Of a DNA stretch of 38,480 nt, positions 21,476 through 30,359 are shown one piece after another. The DNA lies in the NCBI GenBank assembly GCA_964486625.1, contig CAZANW010000011.1, positions 1 through 38,480 on the forward strand, written 5' to 3'. Position numbers and translations under genes: made by a program. This DNA comes from JAWCQZ01 sp964486625. Its GTDB lineage: Archaea; Halobacteriota; Syntropharchaeia; JACQPP01. The notes below the pieces were generated by a model that saw only the letters and a list, made by a program, of their open reading frames with translations, searched no databases and was not told the origin of the DNA. Each line of letters begins with the position of its first letter. The first letter of the stretch is position 1.

Positions 21476-22627
21476 TCACCCCGCTTGATGTATTTGGAAA
21501 GGCACCGGGGTGAACGACAGCGCAGCAAGCCCGATCGTGAGGACAGCCACCGCCATCCGGCGCCGGTCCAGGGGGGTCGAGTCGTCGAGGGGCGGCGGGT
21601 GGCCCCCCCGCGCGAAGAGCCAGGCGAAGAACCCCCAAAAGATGAGGTAATCCGCGAGAATGCCCCGGAGGCTGAGGGCCAGCCCCGCGAGCACCAGGAG
21701 GATGGGCACGTGGCGGGAGAGCTTCTCGTGCCTCGCCCCCAGGACCGCCCGGGCCACGTGGCCGCCGTCGAGTTGGCCGACGGGGAGGAGGTTGAAGACG
21801 GTCACGAACATGCCGACCCACCCCGCGAAGGCGACGGGGTGGAGGGCCGGTCCTTGGAAACCGGTGATTCGGGCCAGCAACGCGAAGAGGGGCGGCAATC
21901 CCAGTTCCGGAACCGCCTCCCCATTTTGGACGGCCTCCGCGAGGGGCGGTGGCGTTTCGAAAGGGAGGCGAAGGCCCACGAAGGTCACCGCCACGGCCGC
22001 CGCCAGCCCCACGAGGGGTCCCGAGAGCCCGACGTCGAAGAGGACGCGCCGGTCCGGCACCGGGCCCCGGTGGCTGATGACCGCCCCGAGGGTGCCCAGC
22101 ATCCCGAAGGGGGGCAGGGGGATGAAGAAGGGGAGGCTGGCCTTCATCCCGTGTCTCCGCGCCGTGACGGAGTGGGCGAGTTCGTGGGTCCCCAGCACCA
22201 GGAGCAGCGCGCCGGAGAACGGCAGCCCGGAAGGGATGCGCCCGGGTTCTGCCCACCAGGGGACCCCCATCAACTCGGCCCCGGCCAAGGTGGTGGTGAG
22301 GATGGTGGCGACCAAGAGGACGGCGTGGAGCCAGAGGCGGCGGGGGGCGTGGGGTCGGGCGACGACGACCCATGCCGGCTGCTCCGGAAGGGGGAGCCTC
22401 GGACCGCGGTAGGGGGCCACCAGGAGGTCGTAGCCGAGGGCGTCGAACCGGGGGGCCAACCTCCGGTAGAGTTCCGGGGAGCCTACCCCGTTCGCGACGA
22501 GGAAGTAGAGGTCCCGCTTCCGGCTCTGGGCCGAAAGGACCGGCGCCACAGCGCGCAGTTCGAGTTCCAGGGCCTGGGCGTCCGGGACATCCCGGGTCGC
22601 CTGGGTGTCGGGGTCGAAGGCCTTCAC
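21476..22627 (-). CDS. Site-2-protease-like M50 metalloprotease, membrane
   Basis: This 383-residue intramembrane zinc protease has zinc ligands in HELAH (His148 to His152) within GTHELAHSV and in NLLPVGQLDGGH near residue 300, and about six to eight hydrophobic helices. About 85 N-terminal cytosolic residues precede the first helix. FFIPLPPFGMLGTLGAVI is the conserved loop region of this archaeal/cyanobacterial subgroup. Substrates are unknown; relatives cleave membrane-tethered regulators. Translation starts at GTG 22627, overlapping the methyltransferase stop (GTGA), so it is coupled to that gene, with an M48 protease gene further upstream in the same operon. Confidence 0.9.
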   Translation of the reverse strand: MKAFDPDTQATRDVPDAQALELELRAVAPVLSAQSRKRDLYFLVANGVGSPELYRRLAPRFDALGYDLLVAPYRGPRLPLPEQPAWVVVARPHAPRRLWLHAVLLVATILTTTLAGAELMGVPWWAEPGRIPSGLPFSGALLLVLGTHELAHSVTARRHGMKASLPFFIPLPPFGMLGTLGAVISHRGPVPDRRVLFDVGLSGPLVGLAAAVAVTFVGLRLPFETPPPLAEAVQNGEAVPELGLPPLFALLARITGFQGPALHPVAFAGWVGMFVTVFNLLPVGQLDGGHVARAVLGARHEKLSRHVPILLVLAGLALSLRGILADYLIFWGFFAWLFARGGHPPPLDDSTPLDRRRMAVAVLTIGLAALSFTPVPFQIHQAG

Positions 22628-23259
22628 GGCAGTTCGGGCTCGGACTTCCCCTCCACGACGTGGTGGTAGGGGTAGATGGGGTGCTCCCGCAAGCCCACGA
22701 AACCCGCCTCGCGCATCGCCTTCCGGATGGTCTCGGCGGCCACCCGGACGCGGACCGGCGGCCCCACGGGGGTTCCCACGGGCTTCCAGTCGATGACGAA
22801 GAGGCGGCAGCCGGGCTTCAGAATCCTGCGAATCTCGTCCAGCAGTGCGGCCGGCGATTCCAGTTCATGGAACGTGTTCGCCGTGCAGGCGGCGTCCGCG
22901 ACGATGTCCGGCAGGGGGATGCCCCTCTCGCCGGAACGCACGGGAACGACGTTTCGCAGGCCCCGCGCCCGGGCCCTGCGCTCCAGTTCTTCCAGCATCT
23001 GCGGCTGGACGTCGATTCCATAGACCGTGCCCATGGCCCCGATCTTCCCGGCCACCGCGAGGGCGAAATAGCCGGGCCCGGAGCCCACGTCGGCGAAGAC
23101 CATGCCCGGCCGGGGATGGAGGAGTTCCAGGAAGGGCTCCACCGGCTGCCAGCGGGCCCGCCCCGGGTGGTCGAGCCGCGCCATGTGCCGGGGGTCGAAC
23201 TTGTGCGCCGCCGGGGCCGCCACCTCCGGAATCGCGGGGTCTTTGGACCGGGGTGCCAT
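22624..23259 (-). CDS. SAM-dependent methyltransferase, class I
   Basis: This 211-residue Rossmann-fold methyltransferase has motif I ADVGSGPGYFALAVA at 56-70, the acidic SAM-ribose contact in YGIDVQPQML near 81, and VADAACTANTFHELESP near 120. The N-terminal HKFDPRHMARLDHPGR resembles UbiE/arsenite-methyltransferase-like proteins annotated only generally. The acceptor is unknown. It lies between two membrane proteases, 12 nt after the M48 stop and overlapping the M50 start, so the three form one operon. Confidence 0.85.
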   Translation of the reverse strand: MAPRSKDPAIPEVAAPAAHKFDPRHMARLDHPGRARWQPVEPFLELLHPRPGMVFADVGSGPGYFALAVAGKIGAMGTVYGIDVQPQMLEELERRARARGLRNVVPVRSGERGIPLPDIVADAACTANTFHELESPAALLDEIRRILKPGCRLFVIDWKPVGTPVGPPVRVRVAAETIRKAMREAGFVGLREHPIYPYHHVVEGKSEPELP

Positions 23260-23271
23260 CGGCGGGACGCC

Positions 23272-24270
23272 TCAATACTCCGCCAGCATGTGCACCCGCC
23301 GGACCAGGGCGGGGTGGGTCGAGAGCGCCTCCATCAGCCGCTCCCCCCGGCCGATGCGCCCGGGCTCCCGGGAGAAGGCCTCCAACTCGAACTCGTCGAT
23401 GCGCCCGTCCCGGTTGAGGTCGGCCTGGCGGATGTCGAGGGCGTCGTGGCGCGAGGTCGTGGGATCGGCCATGAAAAGGGCCCGGCATCCCTCCACGGAC
23501 TTGATTTCCTGCGGCTTGCGGCGGGCCGAGCCGTGGACAATCTTGTAGAGGGCGCTGGCCAGGGGAGCCCTCTGGCCGGTCAGCTCGACAGAACCCCGGT
23601 CGGCGTAGAGCTCCCGAAGGCGGTTGGCGTAGAGAACCAGGAGGTTCGAGAGGAAGTAGACCCCGAAGGCGAGGGCACCGACGGCCGCGGCTGCGTTCCC
23701 GTTGCCGTTCCTCTGGCGGTTCCCCAGGCTCGACCAGAAGAAGTAGAGATAGATCTGGTAGGCCAGCAGGGGCACCACTTGGAGGAGGGTCATGAAGGCC
23801 ACATCCCTGTGCCTCAGGTGGGAGAGTTCGTGGCCCAGCACCCCCTTCAACTCGGCCTCGTCCACCCGCTCCATGAGCTCCCGGGTGACGCAGATGCGCC
23901 CGTCGGACCTCCAGCGGCCGAATGCGAAGGCGTTGGGAACCGGGACTTCGGAGACGCCGACCCTCGGCTTGGGGAGGCCGGCCTGCCGGGCCAACTCCTC
24001 CACGATGGCGTGGAGGCGTGGCTCCTGGGCCTCGGAGACGTACTTCACCTTCATGGACCACTCAACAATCTTCGGGCCCGCCAGGAACTGGAGGAAGACG
24101 ACGCCGAAGGCGAGGAAAATGCCGAACCAGAGAAACGCAGCCCCTCCGAGCAGGAGGAAGCCGATGGCGCTGAAGAGGGCGTAGAAGAGGGCGAAGAGCA
24201 GGAAGGCGGCGAGATACATCCGCAGGCGGAGCCTCCAGAGGGTCATCAAGAAGGGTATTGGCTGCGGCAC
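23272..24270 (-). CDS. HtpX-like M48 membrane protease with an EF-hand
   Basis: This 332-residue zinc metalloprotease has two N-terminal membrane helices (about 12-60), the zinc motif HELSH (His147 to His151), further helices around 160-225, and the third ligand in ELYADRGSVELTG. HtpX-type proteases degrade misfolded membrane proteins. Residues 284-295 read DLNRDGRIDEFE, a textbook EF-hand calcium loop with D, N, D, G, I, D and E in the consensus places, inserted before the C-terminal STHPALVRRV element. The GTG at 24270 is used because it keeps the first helix intact; ATG 24246 is an alternative. It heads the protease-methyltransferase-protease operon. Confidence 0.9.
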   Translation of the reverse strand: MPQPIPFLMTLWRLRLRMYLAAFLLFALFYALFSAIGFLLLGGAAFLWFGIFLAFGVVFLQFLAGPKIVEWSMKVKYVSEAQEPRLHAIVEELARQAGLPKPRVGVSEVPVPNAFAFGRWRSDGRICVTRELMERVDEAELKGVLGHELSHLRHRDVAFMTLLQVVPLLAYQIYLYFFWSSLGNRQRNGNGNAAAAVGALAFGVYFLSNLLVLYANRLRELYADRGSVELTGQRAPLASALYKIVHGSARRKPQEIKSVEGCRALFMADPTTSRHDALDIRQADLNRDGRIDEFELEAFSREPGRIGRGERLMEALSTHPALVRRVHMLAEY

Positions 24271-24441
24271 CGGTAAGACCTCTTGCTTGTCCTTCCACCG
24301 GGTGACAGGGCCGGTCGCCGGAAGGCCCTTGTCCGGGACGGGAGTGCGGAAGCGACTCCCGGCTCCATGTCCCTCCGGAGCCTACATAGTCCGACGGAAT
24401 CTACCTCCAGAACCGATTTCCGAATCCGCCGGAAACCTTCC

Positions 24442-24633
24442 ATGAGTATGGCCCGCCGAATCCGCGAGAGGGTGACCGTCCCACTGTTCGCCGTCGCAAT
24501 GGTGCTGTTCTACGCGATCTCCTTGATAGCCGGCCTCGCCTATTTCGCGGCCGAGAGGTTCCGCCGGACCGGAATGGCCGCCCACGCCCCCATTCCGGTC
24601 CCGGCGACAGCTCCCGGGGAGGTGGCTCCCTGA
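24442..24633 (+). CDS. Small single-pass membrane protein
   Basis: This 63-residue protein has a basic start (ARRIRERV), one membrane helix (about 13-38, PLFAVAMVLFYAISLIAGLAYFA) split by no charge, then a short Pro/Ala-rich tail. I do not recognise the family. ATG 24442 and ATG 24448 are both possible; the frame is open to 24283 but without protein-like content. It is the first of three tiny genes with 5-nt and 2-nt gaps, followed by a zinc protein and another one-helix protein, so the three may act together at the membrane. 24271-24441 holds no other gene. Confidence 0.55.
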   Translation: MSMARRIRERVTVPLFAVAMVLFYAISLIAGLAYFAAERFRRTGMAAHAPIPVPATAPGEVAP

Positions 24634-24638
24634 CGCCC

Positions 24639-24947
24639 ATGGACCTTCGGCCGATGGAAGAGGGGCGGGAGGTGGCGAGCCCCCCCGCCCGGGAAACGGG
24701 CCCCGCGGCGTTCAAAGAGTGCGAGAACTGCGGCCGGACCCTCCGCCACCCGCCCCTCACCCGGAAATACGTGCTCGTGGAGCGCTGCTTCTGTTCGGGG
24801 AAGTGCGCCGCAGAGTTCGACGCGCGGTGCGAGGACCCCTTCTCCTGGGTGACGCTGGAGAACCTCGACATTTTCGCCACGAAACCCGAGAGGCATCCGC
24901 GCGCGAGGGCCGGGAAGGAAGAGGTGGAAGCGGTCGCTCCCGCGTGA
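24639..24947 (+). CDS. Mini zinc protein, family member 1
   Basis: This 102-residue protein has a core of CENCGRTL, PPLTRK, ERCFCSGKC starting near residue 28. Four cysteines in C-x2-C and C-x3-C arrangement, with F-C-S-x2-C, suggest a treble-clef or TRASH/FCS-like zinc site. The same strict spacing is found in the proteins encoded at 31466-31687 and 34283-34459. Unlike these it has long acidic and basic tails on both sides. TRASH-like fingers are thought to sense metals or mediate protein contacts; function here is unknown. It lies between two one-helix membrane protein genes. Confidence 0.65.
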   Translation: MDLRPMEEGREVASPPARETGPAAFKECENCGRTLRHPPLTRKYVLVERCFCSGKCAAEFDARCEDPFSWVTLENLDIFATKPERHPRARAGKEEVEAVAPA

Positions 24948-24949
24948 CC

Positions 24950-25150
24950 ATGGCCCCGCCCGCAGCCATCACCTACGAACTCCCCTACTTGGCCGCCTTC
25001 CGCACCGCGGCCGAGGGAGCGGTGATGCGAGCCCGGGACGCCATGCTTCAGTTCATGGAGTTTTTGGTGGAGGTGTCACCCTGGATTCTCCTGGGCCTGA
25101 TCGCCCTCATCACGGCGTATCTTTCGGCGCTGGTCGTCCATCCCTGGTGA
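24950..25150 (+). CDS. Small single-pass membrane protein
   Basis: This 66-residue protein has an amphipathic N-terminal part (YLAAFRTAAEGAVMRARDAML) and a C-terminal membrane helix (SPWILLGLIALITAYLSALVV) ending HPW. Family unknown. The start is 2 nt after the zinc-protein stop. It converges on the DoxX gene, 4 nt between stops. Confidence 0.55.
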   Translation: MAPPAAITYELPYLAAFRTAAEGAVMRARDAMLQFMEFLVEVSPWILLGLIALITAYLSALVVHPW

Positions 25151-25154
25151 GGTT

Positions 25155-25802
25155 TCAGAAAATCCGCGCCGTCCCCGACGGGGCGAACCTCCGGTGGAGA
25201 TGGGCGTCGAGGCCGTAGGCCCGGCCCGCGGAGACGATAAGGAAGTAGAGGTGGCCCCCGAACATGGCAATGTTGACGCCCGCCACCGCCTCGGAGGTGT
25301 GGCCCGCCGCCAGGAAGAAGACGACGTTGAGCATCATGCCCCCCACGGCGGCCGGCCGGACCAGAAGGCCCGAGAGAAGGCTGAGGCCGAGGATGACCTC
25401 GGCCACTGCGATGAACGTCACGAAGAAGCCCGTGTTGGGGGCCACCACGTCCTTCAGGAAGGGGGCCATGAAGGGGAACGGGTTGGGGGGCACCGTGGCC
25501 GTCCCGTCCACCCAGACGCGGCCCATGACCGCGCCCATCTGCCCGAAATAGGCGGCGGGCGCCGACGAGATTGTCATCAACTTCTCCAGCCCCGACGAGC
25601 CCCAGACGAAGGCGAAGGTCAGGCGCAGGAGCAGGGTCCCGAGGACGGCGGACGAGAGGGGCGCCACGAAGCGCTCCAGTCCCAGCGATTGGTAAGTCTC
25701 GCGGAGCAGGGAGCCCGTGGTCGCGGGGAAGACGCCATCCCCCTCCCCGGCCGCCTCCGCTCTCCGGGCCGCGTCCACTTCCCCGGCGAGCTCGGGTGCC
25801 AT
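25155..25802 (-). CDS. DoxX/DoxD-family membrane protein
   Basis: This 215-residue four-helix membrane protein is of the DoxX family, whose members include a thiosulfate:quinone oxidoreductase subunit and many proteins of unknown role. Seen here: ALLLRLTFAFVWGSSGLEKL-type first helix with the conserved GxxKL, a long loop (PNPFPFMAPFLKDVVAPN), then helices with FVTFIAVAEVILGLSLLSGLLVR and VFFLAAGHTSEAV. The 40 or so N-terminal residues are a soluble extension. ATG 25802 fits the TATA-like GATTTATC at about 25829-25836; ATG 25817 would leave that box too close. Confidence 0.75.
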   Translation of the reverse strand: MAPELAGEVDAARRAEAAGEGDGVFPATTGSLLRETYQSLGLERFVAPLSSAVLGTLLLRLTFAFVWGSSGLEKLMTISSAPAAYFGQMGAVMGRVWVDGTATVPPNPFPFMAPFLKDVVAPNTGFFVTFIAVAEVILGLSLLSGLLVRPAAVGGMMLNVVFFLAAGHTSEAVAGVNIAMFGGHLYFLIVSAGRAYGLDAHLHRRFAPSGTARIF

Positions 25803-25882
25803 ATCTTTGGAGAACATCCCGGGAGTCCGATAAATCCCGTTCTGTCATGGGTCCGGGTGACAGCCTCCAGGGAAGTCGGGCA

Positions 25883-27058
25883 TTAAAACGCGTAACTCAA
25901 CACCAGGATTGCGATGGTGGACAGGGCCCCTACGCCCGAGACGACCCGCCTCCTCCACTCCGGAAACATCCGGCCCGCGGCGACGCACACGAAGAGGTAG
26001 GGGAGCAGGGTCGTCACCACCGCCGCGCTGGCCAATACGCTGAAACGGTTGGAGAACAGGAGCAGCGCGGCCCCCGCCGCCGAGCCCGCGACGATGGCCG
26101 CCACGGGGGTGCCCCCTCTCCCGAGTCGCCCCAGGCGGGCCACCCGGGACCCGGTCGTCAGGTTCTGCATCACCCGGGAGGTCGCGACGAGGTAGGCGTT
26201 GAGGGCGGACAGCATGGCGAGGACGCCGACGACCGCCACCACACCCTCGCCGCCTCCCAGCACCCGGCCCGCCGCATCGGCCACCGGGGCCGGAGAGGCC
26301 GCCAGGGCTCCGCTCCCCACGCTGCCGATGAGGCCGAGGGTCAGGAGGAGGTAGACCCCCCCCACCACCCCCATGACGATGGCGAGCGAGGGCCCCACCA
26401 GCTTCGGGTCGCGGGTCTCCTCGGCGGGGATGGCGACTATCTCGAAACCGGTGAAGGGCCAGTAGACGATGACCAGGGCTTTCAGGAAGTCGGTGGGAGC
26501 CGACGGGAAGAGGGGGACGAAGTTCTCGGGGCGGATGTGGGGCACCAGGAGTGCCGCCAGGACGACGAGGGGCACCGTCTTGAGGACCGTCAGGAGATTC
26601 TCGGTCCGGCTGGAGAGGTAGATGCCCCGCAGGTTCAGGAGAGCGAGGGCCGCGATGACCGTGACCTCCAGGGGGAGGACGTCGCGGATTCCGAAGAAGG
26701 AGAAGTACTGGCCGAGGCCCGCCGCGATGGTGGAGAGGCCGAGGACGCTGGAGGCGAGGTAGAGGAGGGCGAGGGCGGTTGAGGGTTTCCGGGGGAGAAT
26801 CCGGGAGAAGATGCCGTAGAACGCCCCGGTCGAGGGGAAGCGAGAGGCGGTCCACGACAGGGAGAGGGCGACGCAGGTCGCCGAAACAGCCACCACCGCC
26901 CACGCCAGCAGGGAGCCGGGGCCCGCGATTCCCGCCGCGATTCCGGGGACCACGAAGATGCCCGAGCCGATGGTGCCCCCGACCCCCAGGCTCACGAGAC
27001 TGAAGAGGCCCAGGGACTTCCGGTAGGTCCGGGCCTCACCGGCTATTTTCTCCGCCAC
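25883..27058 (-). CDS. APC-family amino acid permease
   Basis: This 391-residue transporter of the amino acid-polyamine-organocation superfamily has SLGVGGTIGSGIFVVPG at the first helix, the substrate-binding GSGIF loop, ten to eleven further hydrophobic segments, and FTGFEIVAIPAEETRDP around residue 205, the conserved loop before the sixth or seventh helix. The substrate is unknown. It is short for the family (typically ~450 residues), mainly at the C-terminus. It starts at GTG 27058, overlapping the MgtA gene by 16 nt, so it is the last gene of the ABC-MgtA-APC operon. Confidence 0.85.
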   Translation of the reverse strand: MAEKIAGEARTYRKSLGLFSLVSLGVGGTIGSGIFVVPGIAAGIAGPGSLLAWAVVAVSATCVALSLSWTASRFPSTGAFYGIFSRILPRKPSTALALLYLASSVLGLSTIAAGLGQYFSFFGIRDVLPLEVTVIAALALLNLRGIYLSSRTENLLTVLKTVPLVVLAALLVPHIRPENFVPLFPSAPTDFLKALVIVYWPFTGFEIVAIPAEETRDPKLVGPSLAIVMGVVGGVYLLLTLGLIGSVGSGALAASPAPVADAAGRVLGGGEGVVAVVGVLAMLSALNAYLVATSRVMQNLTTGSRVARLGRLGRGGTPVAAIVAGSAAGAALLLFSNRFSVLASAAVVTTLLPYLFVCVAAGRMFPEWRRRVVSGVGALSTIAILVLSYAF

Positions 27059-29592
27059 AGTCCCCCCTCTCCGGGCGCCCCGTGGAAGAAGACCCTCTTC
27101 ACGGACTCCGCCGTGAGGATGTAGAGCCCCACGACCGCCACCATCATCCCGAGGAAGGAAAGAGGGAGGGGCTCGAAGCCCAGGGGTCCGATAAGGGAAG
27201 CGAAGGGAAGCAGGAGCGTCGCCGCCACCACCGCCAGGGTCGCCCCCGCCAGATACTTGCTCGGCCGGCTCCTGAAGAATGGCCTCCGGGTCCGGACCAC
27301 CAGCGCAATCAGAGCCGCCGAGGCCACCGACTCGACGAACCATCCGGTCCGGAACTGCGGGGTGGTGGCGTCGAGGGCGAGCAGGAGGACGCCGAATGTG
27401 AGGAAGTCAAACACGGAACTGACGCCACCGAAGACGACCATGAAGCGCCGGATGAACCCGATGTCCCAGCGGCGGGGCTTCTCTGCCCACTCCGCATCGA
27501 TGTTGTCCGTGGGCATCGTCACTTCCGGGATGTCGGTCAGCAGGTTCACCAGCAGGACCTGCTTCGGAAGTAACGGGAGGAAAGGCAGGAAGAGCGAGGC
27601 CCCCGCCGCGCTCACCATGTTTCCGAAGTTGGCGCTGGTGACCATGAAGATGTATTTGAGGGTGTTGGCGAAGGTCCGCCGCCCCTCCTCCACCGCCCCC
27701 GCCAGAATCCCCAGGTCCCTCTCCAGCATCACGATGTCCGCTGCCTCCTTGGCGACGTCCACGGCGCCCTGCACCGAGATGCCGACGTCCGCGGCCCGGA
27801 GGGCGGTGGCGTCGTTGATGCCGTCCCCGATGTGGCCCACCACGTGGCCTGCCCTCCGGAGGGCGAGGATGATGCGCTCCTTCTGGTTGGGCTCGATTTC
27901 GGCGAACACGCTGACGCCGTTCACTTGCTGCCGAAGGGCGTCGTCGCTCATGGCGCGGAGGTCCACCCCCGTGAGGACGGGGGAAGTGGGCAATCCCAGG
28001 CGCTCGCCCACAGAGGTGGCGACCCGCCGATTGTCACCGGTCACCAATTTGAGCGTGATTCCGAGGCGTTTCAGATGCAGGAGAGCCTCCCCCGCACCCG
28101 GCTGAAGGGGGTCGGTGAAGACGATGAACCCGAGGAAGGTCATGTCCACCTCGTCGCTTTTGTCCATGGAGGTCCGGGAGCCCACATCCCGGTAGGCGAC
28201 GCCGAGGACGCGGAATCCCTGGCTGCTGAACTCCTCGAAACGCCCCCGGATTTGCCCTTGGACCGTGGAGAGGGGCACGGGTTCTGCCCCGGGGATTTCC
28301 GCCCGCGCGCAGATGGCGAGGACGTTGTCAAAGGCCCCCTTCGTCACAATCGATGCCCGGCCGTCCTTCCCCACGAGGACGCTCAGCCGCTTCCGGAGGA
28401 AGTCGTAGGGAATCTCGTCCAGTTTCCGGTACCCCGCCAAGGCGAAGGGGCGGTGGGCGCGGATGGCCTCGTCCATCATGTTCCTGAACCCCGTCTGGTA
28501 GGTCGCGTTGAGATAGGCGTGAAGGAGGACCCTCTCGCTCTCCCGCCCCTCGGCGTCGAGGGCCCCGTGGACCCGGGCCACCCCCTCGGTCAGGGTGCCG
28601 GTCTTGTCGGAGCAGAGGACGGTCATGCTCCCGAAGTTCTCGATGGAGACGAGGCGCTTGACGATGACCTTCGCGCGTGCCATCCGCCGGGCGCCGTGAG
28701 CCAGGTTGGCGCTGATGATGGCGGGCAGGAACTCCGGAGTGATGCCCACAGCGATGGCCAGGGAGAAGAGGAGCGCCTCAATGACCGGTCGGGAGAAATA
28801 GACGTTGATGGCGAAGACCGCCAGCACCAGCAGCAGGGTGACCTCCATGAGGAAGTAGCCGAACCGCCGGGCGCCACGCTCGAACTCCGTCTCGGGCGGC
28901 CGGAGTTTCAGCCTCTGGGAGATTTTGCCGAACTCGGTCTCCGTCCCAACCCGGACCGCCACGGCCCGGGCGCTGCCACTCACCACATGGGTCCCGAAAA
29001 AGAGGGAATTGGTCCGGCGCGCCAAGGGCGCGTCCGCTGCTACGGCCCCTGCCGCCTTCTCCACAGGGTAGGTCTCCCCCGTCAGCGCCGCTTCTCCGGC
29101 GAAGAGGTCCTTAGACTCCAGAATCCGACTGTCGGCGGGGACGAGGTCGCCCGCACTCACGAGAACGATGTCGCCGGGCACCACCTCCTCCACCGGGACC
29201 TCCCGCGGCAGCCCGTCGCGGAGGACGGTGGCGTTGACCTGGACGACGGCCAGAAGGCTCTCCACCGCCCGGGCCGCCCGCCGTTCTTGGGAGAAGCCGA
29301 GGAGTGCGCTCAGAGAGACCATGGCCAGGATGAGGGCGGCGTCGAGCCGATCCCGGAGGAGGAGGGAGAGGAACGCCGCCGCGACGAGAATCTGGACGAG
29401 GGGGCTCCGGAACTGGGCTGCGAGAAGCGCCCAATCGCCGGTCCTCCGCTTCCGCAGGAGGCGAGCGTATCTGTATCTATCTGCGCGTTCCCGGGCTTCG
29501 ACCTCGGTCAGGCCGCGAGTGGCGTCAATGCCGAAAATCTGTAACGCTTCGGAAGTCCCGAAGGCGTGCCACGGGCGGTCTCCGGCGGTCAA
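27043..29592 (-). CDS. mgtA: MgtA-type P-type ATPase (probable Mg2+ importer)
   Basis: This 849-residue P3B-like ATPase imports Mg2+ using ATP. Features are the N-terminal helical start (ALQIFGID, then a cation-ATPase N domain), TGET in the actuator domain, ITPEFLPAIISANLAHGARRMARAK in the M4 region, the phosphorylated Asp329 in CSDKTGTLTEG, and GDGINDATAL of the hinge. KVIVKRLVSIENFGSMTVL is characteristic of MgtA/MgtB. The best start is TTG 29592, which overlaps the ABC permease stop (TTGA); no ATG exists until far inside. It ends by overlapping the APC permease start. Confidence 0.9.
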   Translation of the reverse strand: MTAGDRPWHAFGTSEALQIFGIDATRGLTEVEARERADRYRYARLLRKRRTGDWALLAAQFRSPLVQILVAAAFLSLLLRDRLDAALILAMVSLSALLGFSQERRAARAVESLLAVVQVNATVLRDGLPREVPVEEVVPGDIVLVSAGDLVPADSRILESKDLFAGEAALTGETYPVEKAAGAVAADAPLARRTNSLFFGTHVVSGSARAVAVRVGTETEFGKISQRLKLRPPETEFERGARRFGYFLMEVTLLLVLAVFAINVYFSRPVIEALLFSLAIAVGITPEFLPAIISANLAHGARRMARAKVIVKRLVSIENFGSMTVLCSDKTGTLTEGVARVHGALDAEGRESERVLLHAYLNATYQTGFRNMMDEAIRAHRPFALAGYRKLDEIPYDFLRKRLSVLVGKDGRASIVTKGAFDNVLAICARAEIPGAEPVPLSTVQGQIRGRFEEFSSQGFRVLGVAYRDVGSRTSMDKSDEVDMTFLGFIVFTDPLQPGAGEALLHLKRLGITLKLVTGDNRRVATSVGERLGLPTSPVLTGVDLRAMSDDALRQQVNGVSVFAEIEPNQKERIILALRRAGHVVGHIGDGINDATALRAADVGISVQGAVDVAKEAADIVMLERDLGILAGAVEEGRRTFANTLKYIFMVTSANFGNMVSAAGASLFLPFLPLLPKQVLLVNLLTDIPEVTMPTDNIDAEWAEKPRRWDIGFIRRFMVVFGGVSSVFDFLTFGVLLLALDATTPQFRTGWFVESVASAALIALVVRTRRPFFRSRPSKYLAGATLAVVAATLLLPFASLIGPLGFEPLPLSFLGMMVAVVGLYILTAESVKRVFFHGAPGEGGLWRRK

Positions 29593-30359
29593 CCCTGTCG
29601 CCTCCGGAACAGGAGAGTTACCACGGAAACCAGAGCGCCGGCGAACAGCCCCGTCACCACGAACCCGCGAACGGCGGAATCGTCCACGCCGCCGGAGAGG
29701 AGCAGCTGGCGGAGGGCATCCGTCGCGTAGGTCACGGGGTTGTACCAGATTGCCTGGGCCATCCAGCCACGGAGGAGTCCGGCGGGGTAGAGCGCGGTGG
29801 AGAGGAAAAAGAGCGGGAAGACGATGATGCCCACCATGCCGATGAACGCCTCGCGGCTGCCGATGAGGAGGGCAATCACCATGGAGAGGGCCGCGAAGCC
29901 GGCCACGAAGAGGGCCACGAGGACGAGGGAGAGGACGAGGCCCACGGGGGACGGTACGACGGGGATGGAGAGGAGGGCCGCAAGGAAGAGGACGACCACC
30001 ACCTGGATGTAGCTCCGGACGATGATGGCCGCCACCTTCCCCAGGACGATGGAGGTCCGGGGCACGGGCATCGTGAGAATCTTCTGGAGGATGCCGAGGT
30101 CCATCTCCCACTTGAGGGTCAGGCCGTAGACGATGGCCGCGAAGAGGACACTCTGGAGGAGGACGCCCGGAAGGATGAACTGGGGATAGGTGACGGGGCC
30201 CTCCAGGACCACGTTGAACCGGGCGCTCAGCGCGGTGGCAAATAGTGCGAGCCAGAGAACGGGCTGGACCACCCGCGCCACCAGGTCCATGGGGTCGTGC
30301 CGGAGGCCGCGGAGTTCGCGCTCCGCCAGGACCGCCATGGCACGGAGGACCCCGGTCAT
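29589..30359 (-). CDS. ABC-2 type export permease
   Basis: This 256-residue six-helix integral membrane subunit of an ABC exporter is of the drug/polysaccharide (DrrB/ABC-2) type. A cytosolic N-terminus (ERELRGLRHDP) is followed by six hydrophobic segments, and the ABC-2 signature region PLFFLSTALYPAGLLRGW lies near residue 190. It pairs with the ATPase directly upstream, whose stop overlaps this start (ATGA). The exported substrate is unknown. Confidence 0.88.
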   Translation of the reverse strand: MTGVLRAMAVLAERELRGLRHDPMDLVARVVQPVLWLALFATALSARFNVVLEGPVTYPQFILPGVLLQSVLFAAIVYGLTLKWEMDLGILQKILTMPVPRTSIVLGKVAAIIVRSYIQVVVVLFLAALLSIPVVPSPVGLVLSLVLVALFVAGFAALSMVIALLIGSREAFIGMVGIIVFPLFFLSTALYPAGLLRGWMAQAIWYNPVTYATDALRQLLLSGGVDDSAVRGFVVTGLFAGALVSVVTLLFRRRQG

